Shown: piece by piece, positions 35,080 to 44,348 of the stretch
Layout: each line of letters begins with the position of its first letter
How positions within the stretch are numbered: position 1 is the stretch's first letter
Assembly: GCA_035573715.1 (NCBI GenBank)
Contig: DATLZZ010000002.1
Coordinates: forward strand, 310,001-374,000
DNA: 64,000 bases
Direction of reading: 5' to 3'
From: JACPRL01 sp035573715
Lineage (GTDB): Bacteria > Acidobacteriota > Terriglobia > Acidiferrales > 2-02-FULL-67-57
Translations under genes and position numbers: made by a program
Notes under the pieces: generated by a model
What the model was told of the DNA's origin: nothing
The model's input: the letters and a program-made list of their open reading frames with translations, nothing else
The model's database searches: none

Positions 35080-36066
35080 TCAGTCGTTGTTCCGGTGGTT
35101 GCGCACCGGAACGGCGCGAGCCTGCTCGTTCTCGTAGGCTTCGTAGGCCTTGATAATCTGCTGCACCAGCGTGTGGCGCACGACGTCGCGCTCGTTGAAG
35201 CGGATGAACCCGATGCCGGGAATCTGCTCGACCACCTCCAACGCCTCGATGAGGCCGGAGCGGCGCCCCGGCGGCAAATCAATCTGCGTGATATCGCCGG
35301 TGATGACCGCCTTGGAGTTGAACCCGAGGCGTGTCAGGAACATCTTCATCTGCTCGCTGGTGGTGTTCTGGGCTTCGTCGAGAATCACGAACGAACTGTT
35401 AAGCGTGCGCCCGCGCATGAAGGCGAGCGGTGCCACCTCGATCACGCCTTTTTCGAGAAACCGGCTGAGCTTGTCCGGCTCCAGCAAATCGTAGAGTGCG
35501 TCGTAGAGCGGCCGCATGTAGGGGTCGACCTTCTCCTGCAACGTGCCTGGGAGATAGCCGAGCTTCTCGCCGGCCTCCACGGCGGGCCGGACGAGGATGA
35601 TGCGGTCGACCTTCTTGGTCAGCAGCGCCGAGACCGCCATCGCCACCGCCAGGTAAGTCTTGCCCGTGCCGCCGGGCCCGATGGCGAACACCATGTCGTT
35701 GGTTTCGATGGCTTCCATGTAGGCGCGCTGGTTGGGGCTCTTGGGCGTGACGGCTTTCTTGCCGAACAGGCGCGGCCGCGGGGTTTCGACCACTTCGCGC
35801 AGCGAGGCGCTGGGGTCGTGCTCGTAGAGCCGCAGCAGGCTCTGCACTTCCCCGTTGGCGAAGCCGTGGCCTTCGTGGGCCAGAGCCATGTAGTCGCGCA
35901 GGAAGCGCTCAGCGCGCTCGACGCTGGCGGCGTCGCCCACGAGCTCCAACGCCTCGTCCTGGAGGTGGATGTCCACCTTGAACACTGATTCGAACAGTTT
36001 CAGGTTTTCGTCCAGGGTCCCGAAGAGCGGCTCGATTTCCGTGGTGATCTTGACGGTGCGTTTCAT
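35080..36066 (-). CDS. phoH: PhoH-family ATPase
   Basis: 328 residues. N-terminal KH-like region with ASVERAERFLRDYMALAH, then the P-loop FAIGPGGTGKTYLAVAMAVS, ILVRPAVEAGEKLGYLPG, YDALYDLLEPDKL, AFMRGRTLNSSFVILDEAQN and TTSEQMKMFLTRLGFNSKAV. It is a cytoplasmic ATPase thought to act on RNA together with YbeY. First gene of a four-gene operon. The gene runs divergent to gcvT, 163 bp away. Confidence 0.95.
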   Translation of the reverse strand: MKRTVKITTEIEPLFGTLDENLKLFESVFKVDIHLQDEALELVGDAASVERAERFLRDYMALAHEGHGFANGEVQSLLRLYEHDPSASLREVVETPRPRLFGKKAVTPKSPNQRAYMEAIETNDMVFAIGPGGTGKTYLAVAMAVSALLTKKVDRIILVRPAVEAGEKLGYLPGTLQEKVDPYMRPLYDALYDLLEPDKLSRFLEKGVIEVAPLAFMRGRTLNSSFVILDEAQNTTSEQMKMFLTRLGFNSKAVITGDITQIDLPPGRRSGLIEALEVVEQIPGIGFIRFNERDVVRHTLVQQIIKAYEAYENEQARAVPVRNHRNND

Positions 36067-36170
36067 CTACCCGAGGGTGACTGTTCGCCTCCTCGTTGGC
36101 TCTAGACAGAAGCCTACAGCACCCTTCCGCCGCAGTCAATAGAGGCCCTCAGAAGCCGTCGTGGGCTGCC

Positions 36171-36199
36171 TTGACCCTCTTCCATGCGTGTGCTAATTT
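36171..36199 (+). promoter_or_regulatory. Promoter of the glycine cleavage operon
   Basis: TTGACC (36171-36176), 17 bp, TAATTT (36194-36199). Predicted start about 36206, giving a 24-nt leader containing the SD GAGGAA (36220-36225). The leader is too short for a glycine riboswitch, and none is visible. Confidence 0.6.
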
Positions 36200-36229
36200 T
36201 TTGATTCCGTCCTTTGCACGAGGAATCGC

Positions 36230-37342
36230 TTGACGACCGACACTACCACCGCCCTGCGCAAAACCGCGCTCCACAGCGTGCACCGCGCCGCGGGCGCCAA
36301 GATGGTTTCGTTCGGCGGCTGGGACATGCCGGTGGAATACAGCGGCATCATCCAGGAGCACCTGGCGGTGCGCACCGCCTGCGGACTGTTCGACGTCAGC
36401 CATATGGGCGAGATCGAAATCCGCGGCCGCGAAGCACTGGCGCTGGTGCAGTGGGTGACCTCCAACGACGCCTCGAAGCTGGTCCTCGGCCAGGCGCAGT
36501 ACTCCGGCCTGCTCACCGACCGCGGCACTTTTGTCGATGACATCATCGTGCACAAGTTTTCCGACACGCATTATTTTCTCTGCGTCAACGCAGCCAACCG
36601 CGAGAAGGACTTCGAGTACATTCGGAGCCAGAACCGGTTCGACGCCGAGGTGATTGATTCGGGCGACAGCTACACCCAGCTTGCCTTGCAGGGCCCGAAG
36701 GCGCAGACCATTCTCCAGCTGCTCACGCCGGTTGACCTCAACAGCATCAAGTACTACCGCTTCACCTTCGGGCAGGTGCTGGGCGTCGACTGCCTCATCG
36801 CCCGCACCGGCTACACGGGCGAAGACGGGTTTGAGCTTTACTTCGAGCCGGCGCAGTCGGAAAAGATGTGGCACGGTCTGCTGGAGGCCGGCAAACCCCA
36901 CGGCTTGATCCCCGCCGGGCTGGGCGCCCGCAACACCCTGCGGCTGGAGGCCGGCTTTGCGCTCTACGGCCACGAGATTGATGACACCACAACCGTCTGG
37001 GAAGCGAACCTGGGCTGGATTTGCAAGATGGACAAGGGCGAGTTCATCGCCCGGGCCGCGCTGGCGGCGCAGAAAGAGCGGGGGCTGGAGCGCAAGTTGG
37101 TGGGCTTCGAGATGCGCGGTCGCGGCATAGCGCGCGACGGCTACCCCGTCTTTGTCAACGGCGGCGAAGCCGGGCGCGTTACCTCCGGCTCGCCGGCGCC
37201 CTTTTTGCAGAAGAACATCGGCATGGCCTACGTCCCCGTGGCGGCGAGTGCGCCCGGGACGCCGATTGAAATCGGCATCCGCGACCAGCGCGTGCCGGCG
37301 GAAATCGTTCCCCTGCCGTTCTACAAACGGCCCCGCGGCTGA
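36230..37342 (+). CDS. gcvT: Aminomethyltransferase (glycine cleavage T protein)
   Basis: 370 residues from TTG 36230, which follows GAGGAA by 4 nt; the next ATG (36302) would cut off conserved residues. T-protein motifs: HRAAGAKMVSFGGWDMPVEY, GLFDVSHMGEIEIRG, RTGYTGEDGFELYF, PAGLGARNTLRLEAGFALYG, VTSGSPAPFLQKNIGMAYVP. It moves the methylene group from aminomethyl-lipoyl GcvH to tetrahydrofolate and releases ammonia. First gene of gcvT-H-PA-PB. Confidence 0.97.
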   Translation: MTTDTTTALRKTALHSVHRAAGAKMVSFGGWDMPVEYSGIIQEHLAVRTACGLFDVSHMGEIEIRGREALALVQWVTSNDASKLVLGQAQYSGLLTDRGTFVDDIIVHKFSDTHYFLCVNAANREKDFEYIRSQNRFDAEVIDSGDSYTQLALQGPKAQTILQLLTPVDLNSIKYYRFTFGQVLGVDCLIARTGYTGEDGFELYFEPAQSEKMWHGLLEAGKPHGLIPAGLGARNTLRLEAGFALYGHEIDDTTTVWEANLGWICKMDKGEFIARAALAAQKERGLERKLVGFEMRGRGIARDGYPVFVNGGEAGRVTSGSPAPFLQKNIGMAYVPVAASAPGTPIEIGIRDQRVPAEIVPLPFYKRPRG

Positions 37343-37366
37343 GGGCGGGGCTCAACGAGGAAAACC

Positions 37367-37765
37367 GTGGCGACCTATCCAACCGAGTACCGCTACACCA
37401 AGGAGCACGAGTGGATCAAGCTGAACGGGACGCAGGCCGTGGTCGGCATTACCGACCACGCGCAAGAGAAGCTAGGCGACATTGTGTTTGTCGAGCTGCC
37501 GGCGGTGGGCCGGAAGCTGGCGGCGATGGAATCGTTCGGCACGGTGGAGTCGGTCAAGGCGGTCTCCGACATCTACTGCCCCGCTGCCGGAATCGTAACC
37601 GAGGTCAACTCGCAGCTCGCCGAGAAGCCGGAGCTGCTCAACCAGGATCCGCACGGCGCCGCCTGGCTCATCAAGCTGACGCTCGAGAATCCTAAAGAGG
37701 TTGACTCGCTGCTGACGGCCAAGCAATACGAAGAGTTCATCGCCGCCGAAGACGCCGCCCACTAG
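37367..37765 (+). CDS. gcvH: Glycine cleavage H protein
   Basis: 132 residues from GTG 37367 with GAGGAAAA upstream. Lipoyl carrier: RYTKEHEWIKLNG, GITDHAQEKLGDIVFVELP and the lipoylated Lys64 in TVESVKAVSD. It shuttles the aminomethyl arm between P and T proteins. It is 24 bp after gcvT and 3 bp before gcvPA. The lipoylation genes are not in the window. Confidence 0.98.
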   Translation: MATYPTEYRYTKEHEWIKLNGTQAVVGITDHAQEKLGDIVFVELPAVGRKLAAMESFGTVESVKAVSDIYCPAAGIVTEVNSQLAEKPELLNQDPHGAAWLIKLTLENPKEVDSLLTAKQYEEFIAAEDAAH

Positions 37766-37768
37766 CTG

Positions 37769-39106
37769 ATGCGCTATCTCCCCAAGTCCGACGCTGAGCG
37801 CCGTGCCATGCTGGCCGAGCTCGGGCGCTCCTCGATGGAGGAGCTTTTCTCCTGCATCTCCGATAGCTACCACCTGAAAGCGCCGCTCAATCTGCCGGCG
37901 GCGATGTCGGAGTATGAAATCCTCGACTATTTCCGCCAGCGCGCCGCGGAGAACGGCGGCGACTACCTGCGCCTGCTGGGCGCCGGCGTCTACGACCATT
38001 TCCGCCCGGTGGTGATTGACGCGCTGCTTTCGCGCGGGGAGTGGTTCACCGCCTACACGCCCTATCAGGCCGAGATTTCTCAAGGCACGCTGCAAGCCAT
38101 TTTTGAGTTTCAGACGATGATGTGCCAGCTCACCGGCCAGGAAGTTGCCAACGCCTCGATGTACGACGGCTCGACCGCTCTGCCGGAAGCGGTGATGATG
38201 GCGATGCGCATCAACGGGCGACACCGCGTGCTGGTGGCGAAGACCATTCACCCGGAATACCGCGAGGTGCTGCGTACTTACGCGCGCAACCAGAAGATGG
38301 AAATCACCGAGCTGCCTTACGCCAACAGCGGCCAGGTGGACGCCGCGGCTTTAGCCTCGCTCCTCAATGACCAGACCGCCGCCGTGGCCGTGCAGTCGCC
38401 CAACTTCTTCGGGTGCCTTGAAGAAATCCCGACACTGGCGGAGGCCGCGCACAAGCACGGCGCGCTTCTGATTGACGTCATCACCGAGCCGGTTTCGCTC
38501 GGCCTGCTGCGCCCGCCGGCGGAAGCCGACATCGTAGCGATGGAAACCCAGGGCCTGGGCCTCGCGCCCAGCTACGGGGGCCCGTACGCCGGCGTCATCG
38601 CCAGCAAAGAAAAGTTCGTCCGCAGCCTGCCCGGGCGGCTGGCCGGGCAGACGACCGACAGCGAAGGCCGCCGCGGCTTCGTGCTCACGCTGAGCACGCG
38701 CGAGCAGCACATCCGCCGCGAGAAAGCCACTTCCAACATTTGCACCAACCAGGCGCTCTGCGCGCTAGCCGTCACCATCTTTCTTTCTTTGTATGGCAAG
38801 CAAGGCCTGCGGGAGCTGGCCGAGCAGAACCTCGCCAAAGCCCACTACCTCGCTGACGAGCTTTCCAAGCTAGCGAGCGTGAAGCGGCGGTTTGCGGCGC
38901 CGTTCTTCAACGAGTTCGTCCTCCAGCTCGAGAAAGACGTCGCCCAGGTTCTGGCGCAACTTCAGCAACAGAAAATTCTGGGCGGTGTGGCGTTAAGCCG
39001 GTGGTACCCCGACTTGAAGAACTCCTTGTTGGTTTGCGTAACCGAGACAGCCAAGCGCGCCGACCTCGACCGAGTGGTCGCCGCGTTCCGGACAGCATTG
39101 GGATGA
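37769..39106 (+). CDS. gcvPA: Glycine dehydrogenase subunit 1 (P protein, N-terminal half)
   Basis: 445 residues. Two-subunit type P protein, first half: MRYLPKSDAERRAML, FLGAGVYDHFRP-like GAGVYDHFRPVVIDALLSRG, FTAYTPYQAEISQGTLQAIF, ANASMYDGSTALPEAVMMA and LSTREQHIRREKATSNICTN. With gcvPB it decarboxylates glycine onto lipoyl-GcvH. Overlaps gcvPB by ATGA. Confidence 0.97.
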   Translation: MRYLPKSDAERRAMLAELGRSSMEELFSCISDSYHLKAPLNLPAAMSEYEILDYFRQRAAENGGDYLRLLGAGVYDHFRPVVIDALLSRGEWFTAYTPYQAEISQGTLQAIFEFQTMMCQLTGQEVANASMYDGSTALPEAVMMAMRINGRHRVLVAKTIHPEYREVLRTYARNQKMEITELPYANSGQVDAAALASLLNDQTAAVAVQSPNFFGCLEEIPTLAEAAHKHGALLIDVITEPVSLGLLRPPAEADIVAMETQGLGLAPSYGGPYAGVIASKEKFVRSLPGRLAGQTTDSEGRRGFVLTLSTREQHIRREKATSNICTNQALCALAVTIFLSLYGKQGLRELAEQNLAKAHYLADELSKLASVKRRFAAPFFNEFVLQLEKDVAQVLAQLQQQKILGGVALSRWYPDLKNSLLVCVTETAKRADLDRVVAAFRTALG

Positions 39107-40596
39107 AAGCGCGACCGCATATAACGCAGAGCGAAGCGCTGCTGTTTGAAAAGAGCTCGCCGGGCAAGCACGGCTACCGGTTGCCGCCGCTGGACGTCCC
39201 GCCGGTGGACGCGGCGAAGGCGCTGGGCGCGGACCAACTGCGCGCGCAGATTGAAGGCTTCCCCGAACTCAGCGAAATCGAAGTCATCCGCCACTTCACG
39301 CGGCTTTCCACCTGGAACTACGGCGTCGACACCGGAATGTACCCGCTGGGCTCGTGCACGATGAAGTACAACCCGCGCATCAATGAAGTCGTCGCGCGGT
39401 TGGCCGGCCTGGCCACCGAGCATCCCGCGCAGCCCGATGAGCTGAGCCAGGGCTGCCTCAAGGTGATGCAACTGCTGTCGCGTTGTCTGCTGGAAATCAC
39501 CGGCATGGACGCAATCACGCTCCAGCCCGCCGCCGGCGCCCACGGCGAGCTGACCGGCGTGCTGCTGACGCGCGCGTATCTGGAGAGCATGGGCAACCCG
39601 CGCGAAGTCGTGTTGATACCCGACTCCGCCCACGGCACCAACCCGGCCACGGCGGCCATCGCCGGCTACCGCGTCGAAAACATCAAGTCGTGGAAGGATG
39701 GGCGGCTCGACCTCGACTCGCTCCGCGGCCACATGAGCAACAAAGTCGCGGCGCTGATGATTACCAACCCCAACACGCTCGGCATCTTCGAAGACAAGAT
39801 TCACAAGATTGCCGACATCGTCCACGAGCACGGCGCGCTGCTTTACATGGACGGCGCCAACATGAACGCGCTGGCGGGCGTGGCGCGCCCCGGCGATTTC
39901 GGGGTGGACATTCTCCACCTCAACCTGCACAAAACTTTTTCCACGCCGCACGGGGGCGGCGGGCCGGGCGCCGGTCCGGTGGCGGTGAAGAAGTTCCTCG
40001 AGCCCTTCCTGCCCGTGCCGCAACTCGAAGAAGCCGATGGCTGCTTGCGCCTGAGCTACAACCGCCCGCAGTCCATCGGCCGCGTGCGCGCCTACATCGG
40101 CAACTTCGGCGTGCTGGTGCGGGCACTGGCCTACATCCTCGCCAACGGCCCCGACGGCATCCGCCAGACCACGCACGACGCGGTGCTCAACGCCAACTAC
40201 ATTCGCAAGAAGCTGGAGGACGCCTACGACCTGCCCTATTCAACGCCGTCGCTGCACGAGTGTGTCTTCAGCGACAAGAAGCAGCTCAAGCACGGGGTCA
40301 ACACGGTGGACATCGCCAAGCGTCTGATTGACTACGGTTTCCACCCTTACACCGTAGCCTTCCCGCTCATTGTCCACGGCGCGCTGATGATTGAGCCGAC
40401 GGAAAGCGAGAGCCGCGAAGAGCTCGATTTTTTCATCGAAGCGATGCTGGCCATCGCCCGCGAAGCCGAAACCAATCCTGAACTCGTCAAGACCGCCCCG
40501 CACACCACCCGCGTCAAGCGTCTGGACGAAGTCACCGCCAACCGCAAGCCCATCCTGCGCTGGAAGCCCGCCCCGCCTCCCGAAGCCGCTGACTAG
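39103..40596 (+). CDS. gcvPB: Glycine dehydrogenase subunit 2 (P protein, C-terminal half)
   Basis: 497 residues from ATG 39103, which overlaps the gcvPA stop by 4 bp; an earlier in-frame region is inside gcvPA. Contains the PLP Lys277 in HLNLHKTFSTPHGGGGPGAG, plus YPLGSCTMKYNPRINE, LQPAAGAHGELTGVLL, PDSAHGTNPATAAIAG and LIVHGALMIEPTESES. Its TAG shares CTAG (40593-40596) with the stop of the convergent M48 gene. Confidence 0.98.
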   Translation: MKARPHITQSEALLFEKSSPGKHGYRLPPLDVPPVDAAKALGADQLRAQIEGFPELSEIEVIRHFTRLSTWNYGVDTGMYPLGSCTMKYNPRINEVVARLAGLATEHPAQPDELSQGCLKVMQLLSRCLLEITGMDAITLQPAAGAHGELTGVLLTRAYLESMGNPREVVLIPDSAHGTNPATAAIAGYRVENIKSWKDGRLDLDSLRGHMSNKVAALMITNPNTLGIFEDKIHKIADIVHEHGALLYMDGANMNALAGVARPGDFGVDILHLNLHKTFSTPHGGGGPGAGPVAVKKFLEPFLPVPQLEEADGCLRLSYNRPQSIGRVRAYIGNFGVLVRALAYILANGPDGIRQTTHDAVLNANYIRKKLEDAYDLPYSTPSLHECVFSDKKQLKHGVNTVDIAKRLIDYGFHPYTVAFPLIVHGALMIEPTESESREELDFFIEAMLAIAREAETNPELVKTAPHTTRVKRLDEVTANRKPILRWKPAPPPEAAD

Positions 40597-41933
40597 CGGA
40601 AGCGGATGGAATCGAGAATCTGCGAGAAGACCGAGTTGTAATACCGTGCGTCGGATTCCGGCACCACGAAGATGGCGTAGAACAGTCCATCCGGCAGCCG
40701 CACGGTGATCAACATATCGGTCTCGCGCTCGCCTTTGAGGGGCGAGTTCCCCACTAACTGTGTGGCAATGGCGGCGCGGCCGCCGACGCGCGCCCGCTGA
40801 TGACTCACCTCGCGCATCCCGGGGTTCTGCTGGAGAATCTGCCGCACCAGCCGGTTGGTGGCCTGCTCGAGGTCGTCGTGCGGGTCATCGAGCTCCACCA
40901 GGTTGATGAGCACGCCGTGCGACATCCCCTGCGGGCTGACCCCGCCCGCGGGCGCGAACGCCACCTGCGTCCCGCTCTCGTAGACCTTCCAGTTGTCGGG
41001 ATAGCCGATGATGAACTCGGGATGCCGGTACGCCTTCAGGTTGGGCGACGGTAATTCACTCGGCCGCCCCGGCTGCCTTTGCCCCGCCGGAGTGCCCGTG
41101 CCCGTCTTGGGCGGCGGCAGGCTGGCGACGTAGCGGCGGATGGAGCGGAAGTCCTCCGAGTCGCGCCGCGGGTTTTCCTGCCCGCCCAGTTTGGCGCGCT
41201 CGGCCTCGATCTTCTGCTGGCGGTTGTCGGGATTCGGGTGGCTGGAGAAGAACTCGATGCTGCGGCTCTTGTGCCGCTTCTGGAGCACGTCGAAAAAGTC
41301 CGCCATCGCCTTGGTGTCGTAGTTGGTGTCGTAAAGAATCTGCGTGCCCATCAGGTCGGCCTGGGTCTCGGCCGTGCGGGTGAACTTGAGAAACACGCTG
41401 CTGAATCCGACTTGAATTCCCAGCGCCGCGAGTTGCGCCGCCGTGCCCCCGCCTTCCAGCGACCCGCCCAGAACCGCCAGCGGCGCCGCCGCCACATAGG
41501 CTTTGGTCAACTGGTTGGTGCCGTGGCGCAGGGCCACGTGGGAGATTTCGTGCGCCATCACGCCCGCCAGCTGCGCTTCATTCTCCGCCGCTTCAATCGT
41601 GCCGCGGTTGATGTAGATGGGCCCGCCCGGCAGCGCAAAAGCGTTGATGTCGCCCTGGTTCACGACTTTGAAGTGATAGGGGAACTTCGCTCCCGGCGCT
41701 TTGGCCGCCAGCTTCTGGCCCAGCCGGTTGACGTAGTCGTCCACCACGCGGTCGTTCAGCATCGGGAGTTGCTGCTCGGCTTCCTTGGCGGCCTCGCGGC
41801 CGAATTCAATGTCCTTGTCGGTGCTGAAAAGGTTCCAGCCCGACTTCAACCGGGTGCGCTCGGCCAGCAGCGGAGTCGCCGCCAGCAGCCCCGCCAGCAG
41901 GACACTGAGCAGTTGTCGCGCTTCGCGCTGCAT
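40593..41933 (-). CDS. Exported M48-family metalloprotease
   Basis: 446 residues from ATG 41933 (MQREARQLLSVLLAGLLAAT), signal peptide present, GGGAGG 5-10 nt upstream; a start at 42050 adds unrelated residues. Peptidase domain: FSTDKDIEFGREAAKEAEQQ, INAFALPGGPIYINRGTIEA, LAGVMAHEISHVALRHGTNQ (HExxH), RTAETQADLMGTQILYDTNY and FFSSHPNPDNRQQKIEAER. About 200 C-terminal residues (FIIGYPDNWKVYESGTQVAF onward) form a second domain of unknown role. BepA-like proteases of this family act on outer-membrane protein assembly. Confidence 0.9.
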   Translation of the reverse strand: MQREARQLLSVLLAGLLAATPLLAERTRLKSGWNLFSTDKDIEFGREAAKEAEQQLPMLNDRVVDDYVNRLGQKLAAKAPGAKFPYHFKVVNQGDINAFALPGGPIYINRGTIEAAENEAQLAGVMAHEISHVALRHGTNQLTKAYVAAAPLAVLGGSLEGGGTAAQLAALGIQVGFSSVFLKFTRTAETQADLMGTQILYDTNYDTKAMADFFDVLQKRHKSRSIEFFSSHPNPDNRQQKIEAERAKLGGQENPRRDSEDFRSIRRYVASLPPPKTGTGTPAGQRQPGRPSELPSPNLKAYRHPEFIIGYPDNWKVYESGTQVAFAPAGGVSPQGMSHGVLINLVELDDPHDDLEQATNRLVRQILQQNPGMREVSHQRARVGGRAAIATQLVGNSPLKGERETDMLITVRLPDGLFYAIFVVPESDARYYNSVFSQILDSIRFR

Positions 41934-42197
41934 AGGCACCTCCCGGTGCTCTTTTTCTATGATGGCAGTGGGCCCCATTCGGTTGGCAGATTGTGGCATA
42001 GGCTTGAGGGTCGTGCCAATGGCGACGGCGGGGGCACTCCGCGCATCCAATTTGGCGCTTGCCTTCCAGCCGCTGACTGGGTTAGTTTGACCTCGGAATC
42101 AATGCGAGCGCGCGGACGGCCCACTCCTGTTTCCCCGCAGCCGGTAGCCTCAGCGAACGGGACTGCCGCGCCCGCCATCTAATACGCGGAGAGAGCC

Positions 42198-43142
42198 ATG
42201 CCGCTTCAAAAAACCGACAAAATCTGGCACAACGGCCGCTTCATTGACTGGGACGACGCCACCATCCACATTGCTTCGCACGTGGTGAGCTACGGCTCGG
42301 CGCTGTTTGAAGGCACGCGCTGCTACGCCCTGCCGGGCGGCCCGGCGATTTTCCGCCTCCGAGAGCACACCCAGCGGCTGCTGAATTCGTGTCGCATCTA
42401 CCGCATCCAGCTTCCCTACTCGCTCGATGACCTGATGCAGGCCCAGGTCGAGCTGGTGCGCATCAACAAGATGCCGCACTGCTACATCCGCCCGATTGTG
42501 CTGCGCGGCTACGGCGAAGTCGGCGTCAACCCCTTCAACGCCCCCATCGAAGTCTACATCGCCTGCTGGCCCTGGGGCGGCTATCTGGGTGAGGATGCGG
42601 TGACCAAGGGGGTGGACGTTTGCATCTCCTCCTGGGTGCGCATTGCGCCCAACACCCTGCCGGCCATGGCCAAGAGCGCCGCCAACTACATGAACGCCCA
42701 GCTCATCAAGATGGAGGCGCTGACCAACGGTTACGTGGAAGGTATCGCGCTCGACGAGGCCGGGCACGTCAGCGAAGGCAGCGGCGAAAACATTTTCGTC
42801 GTCCGCGACGCCACGCTCTACACCCCGCCGCTCACCAGCTCGGTGCTGCCCGGCATCACCCGCGACACCATCATCACCCTGGCGCGCGACTTCGACATTC
42901 CCGTGCGCGAAGAACCCATCCCGCGCGAGATGCTCTACATCGCCGACGAAGTTTTCTTCACCGGCACCGCCGCCGAGATTACGCCGGTGCGCTCCATTGA
43001 CCGCATCCCCGTCGGCCGCGGCCTGCCCGGGCCTATCACCCGCAAGCTTCAGGACGAATTCTTCGGCATCATCAAGGGCACGCGCCCCGACCGCTACGGC
43101 TGGCTCACGCCCATCAACCAACCGGTGACCGCCCCGCGCTAG
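42198..43142 (+). CDS. ilvE: Branched-chain amino acid aminotransferase
   Basis: 314 residues, SD GGAGAG before ATG 42198. Class IV aminotransferase: KIWHNGRFIDWDDATIHIAS, SYGSALFEGTRCY, YIRPIVLRGYGEVGVNPF, PAMAKSAANYMNAQLIKMEA (the PLP Lys lies in this segment), EGSGENIFVVRDATLYTP and FFTGTAAEITPVRSID. It interconverts Leu/Ile/Val with their 2-oxo acids using glutamate. No other branched-chain genes are nearby. Confidence 0.95.
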   Translation: MPLQKTDKIWHNGRFIDWDDATIHIASHVVSYGSALFEGTRCYALPGGPAIFRLREHTQRLLNSCRIYRIQLPYSLDDLMQAQVELVRINKMPHCYIRPIVLRGYGEVGVNPFNAPIEVYIACWPWGGYLGEDAVTKGVDVCISSWVRIAPNTLPAMAKSAANYMNAQLIKMEALTNGYVEGIALDEAGHVSEGSGENIFVVRDATLYTPPLTSSVLPGITRDTIITLARDFDIPVREEPIPREMLYIADEVFFTGTAAEITPVRSIDRIPVGRGLPGPITRKLQDEFFGIIKGTRPDRYGWLTPINQPVTAPR

Positions 43143-43169
43143 CTGGACTCCCGCCAACGCTCAGTTTGG

Positions 43170-43199
43170 TTGACTTTGGTGGGGGGGGTGTGCTAGCGT
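43170..43199 (+). promoter_or_regulatory. Promoter of the pilT-recX-alaS run
   Basis: TTGACT (43170-43175), 18-bp spacer holding a run of nine G, TAGCGT (43194-43199). Good -35, weaker -10. Start of transcription would be near 43206, giving an 18-nt leader with GAGGA before the ATG at 43224. Confidence 0.4.
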
Positions 43200-43223
43200 C
43201 CGCCTACGGCAGGCGAGGAAACC

Positions 43224-44348
43224 ATGAATATTGACGATCTGTTGCGCATGGCGGTGGAGCGCAAGGCCTCCGACCTCCACCTCAAAGTCGGCAACCATCC
43301 CTACCTGCGCATTGACGGCACCCTGGGCGCCATCACCGACCTGCCGCGCGTCTCGCCGGAAGACATGCTGTCGATGGCCTTCAGCATGATGACCAACCGG
43401 CAGAAGCAGAAATTCAAGGAAACCGCCGAGCTCGACATGGCCTACGGCGTCGCCGGCCTGGGGCGGTTCCGCGTCAACATCTTCCAGCAGCGCGGCAACG
43501 TCGGCATGGTGCTGCGCGTCATCCCGACCAAGATTCAGACTATCGAGGAGCTGCACCTCCCCAAGGTGCTCGAACGCATCTGCGAGGAGCAGCGCGGGCT
43601 GGTGCTGGTTACTGGCACCACCGGCAGCGGCAAGTCCACCACGCTGGCGGCGATGATCGACCGCATCAACTCCAGCCGCGCCGATCACATCATCACCATC
43701 GAAGACCCCATCGAGTTCCTGCACCGCGACAAGAAGGGCTTCGTCAACCAGCGCGAGGTCGAAGTCGACACCGCCAGCTTCCCCATCGCCCTGCGCGCCG
43801 CCCTCCGCCAGGACCCCGACGTGATTCTGGTCGGCGAAATGCGCGACCTGGAAACCATCCAGACCGCGCTGCTGGCCGCCGAAACCGGCCACATGGTCTT
43901 CTCCACCCTGCACACCCTGGACGCGACGGAAACCATCCAGCGCATCATCGCGGTGTTCCCGCCGCCGGAGCAGAAGCAGATTCGGCTGCTGCTGGCCTCC
44001 ACCCTGAAGGCCGTCATCTCCCAGCGGCTGGTGCGGCGCTCCGACGGCAAGGGGCGCGTGCCCGCGGTCGAAGTCCTCATCGCCACCGCCTACGTCCGCG
44101 ACTGCATCATCAACCCGGAAAAGACCCGCCTCATCCACGACGCCATCGCCACCGGCACCTCCCAGTACGGGATGCAGACCTTCGACCAGTCGCTCTACGA
44201 CCTCTACACCAACGGCCTCATCACCTACGAGGAAGCCCTGCTGCGCGCCACCAACATCGACGAGTTCAAGCTCCGCGTCCAGGGCATCCGCACTACCGCC
44301 GACGCCGCCCGCGAGGAAATGGAGCGGGCCATGCGCGACGAACGCTGA
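43224..44348 (+). CDS. pilT: Type IV pilus twitching ATPase, PilT/PilU family
   Basis: 374 residues. N-terminal PilT-type domain (MNIDDLLRMAVERKASDLHL), Walker A VTGTTGSGKSTTLAAMIDR with Lys137, Asp box IITIEDPIEFLHRDKKGFVN, Walker B VILVGEMRDLETIQTALLAA, His box ETGHMVFSTLHTLDATETIQ. The C-terminus lacks the classical AIRAGRE motif and reads ATGTSQYGMQTFDQSLYDLY, more like PilU/PilT2 proteins. It powers pilus retraction. The next gene, recX, begins inside its stop codon (CTGA). Confidence 0.9.
   Translation: MNIDDLLRMAVERKASDLHLKVGNHPYLRIDGTLGAITDLPRVSPEDMLSMAFSMMTNRQKQKFKETAELDMAYGVAGLGRFRVNIFQQRGNVGMVLRVIPTKIQTIEELHLPKVLERICEEQRGLVLVTGTTGSGKSTTLAAMIDRINSSRADHIITIEDPIEFLHRDKKGFVNQREVEVDTASFPIALRAALRQDPDVILVGEMRDLETIQTALLAAETGHMVFSTLHTLDATETIQRIIAVFPPPEQKQIRLLLASTLKAVISQRLVRRSDGKGRVPAVEVLIATAYVRDCIINPEKTRLIHDAIATGTSQYGMQTFDQSLYDLYTNGLITYEEALLRATNIDEFKLRVQGIRTTADAAREEMERAMRDER

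Noticed and set aside
36067..36229. Glycine riboswitch upstream of gcvT
   Set aside because: The promoter at 36171-36199 leaves only about a 24-nt leader and no tandem aptamer core was seen.
41934..42197. Possible small genes between the M48 and ilvE genes
   Set aside because: Short frames exist on both strands, but none has an SD, a promoter or a family-like sequence. Only the divergent promoter region is expected there.
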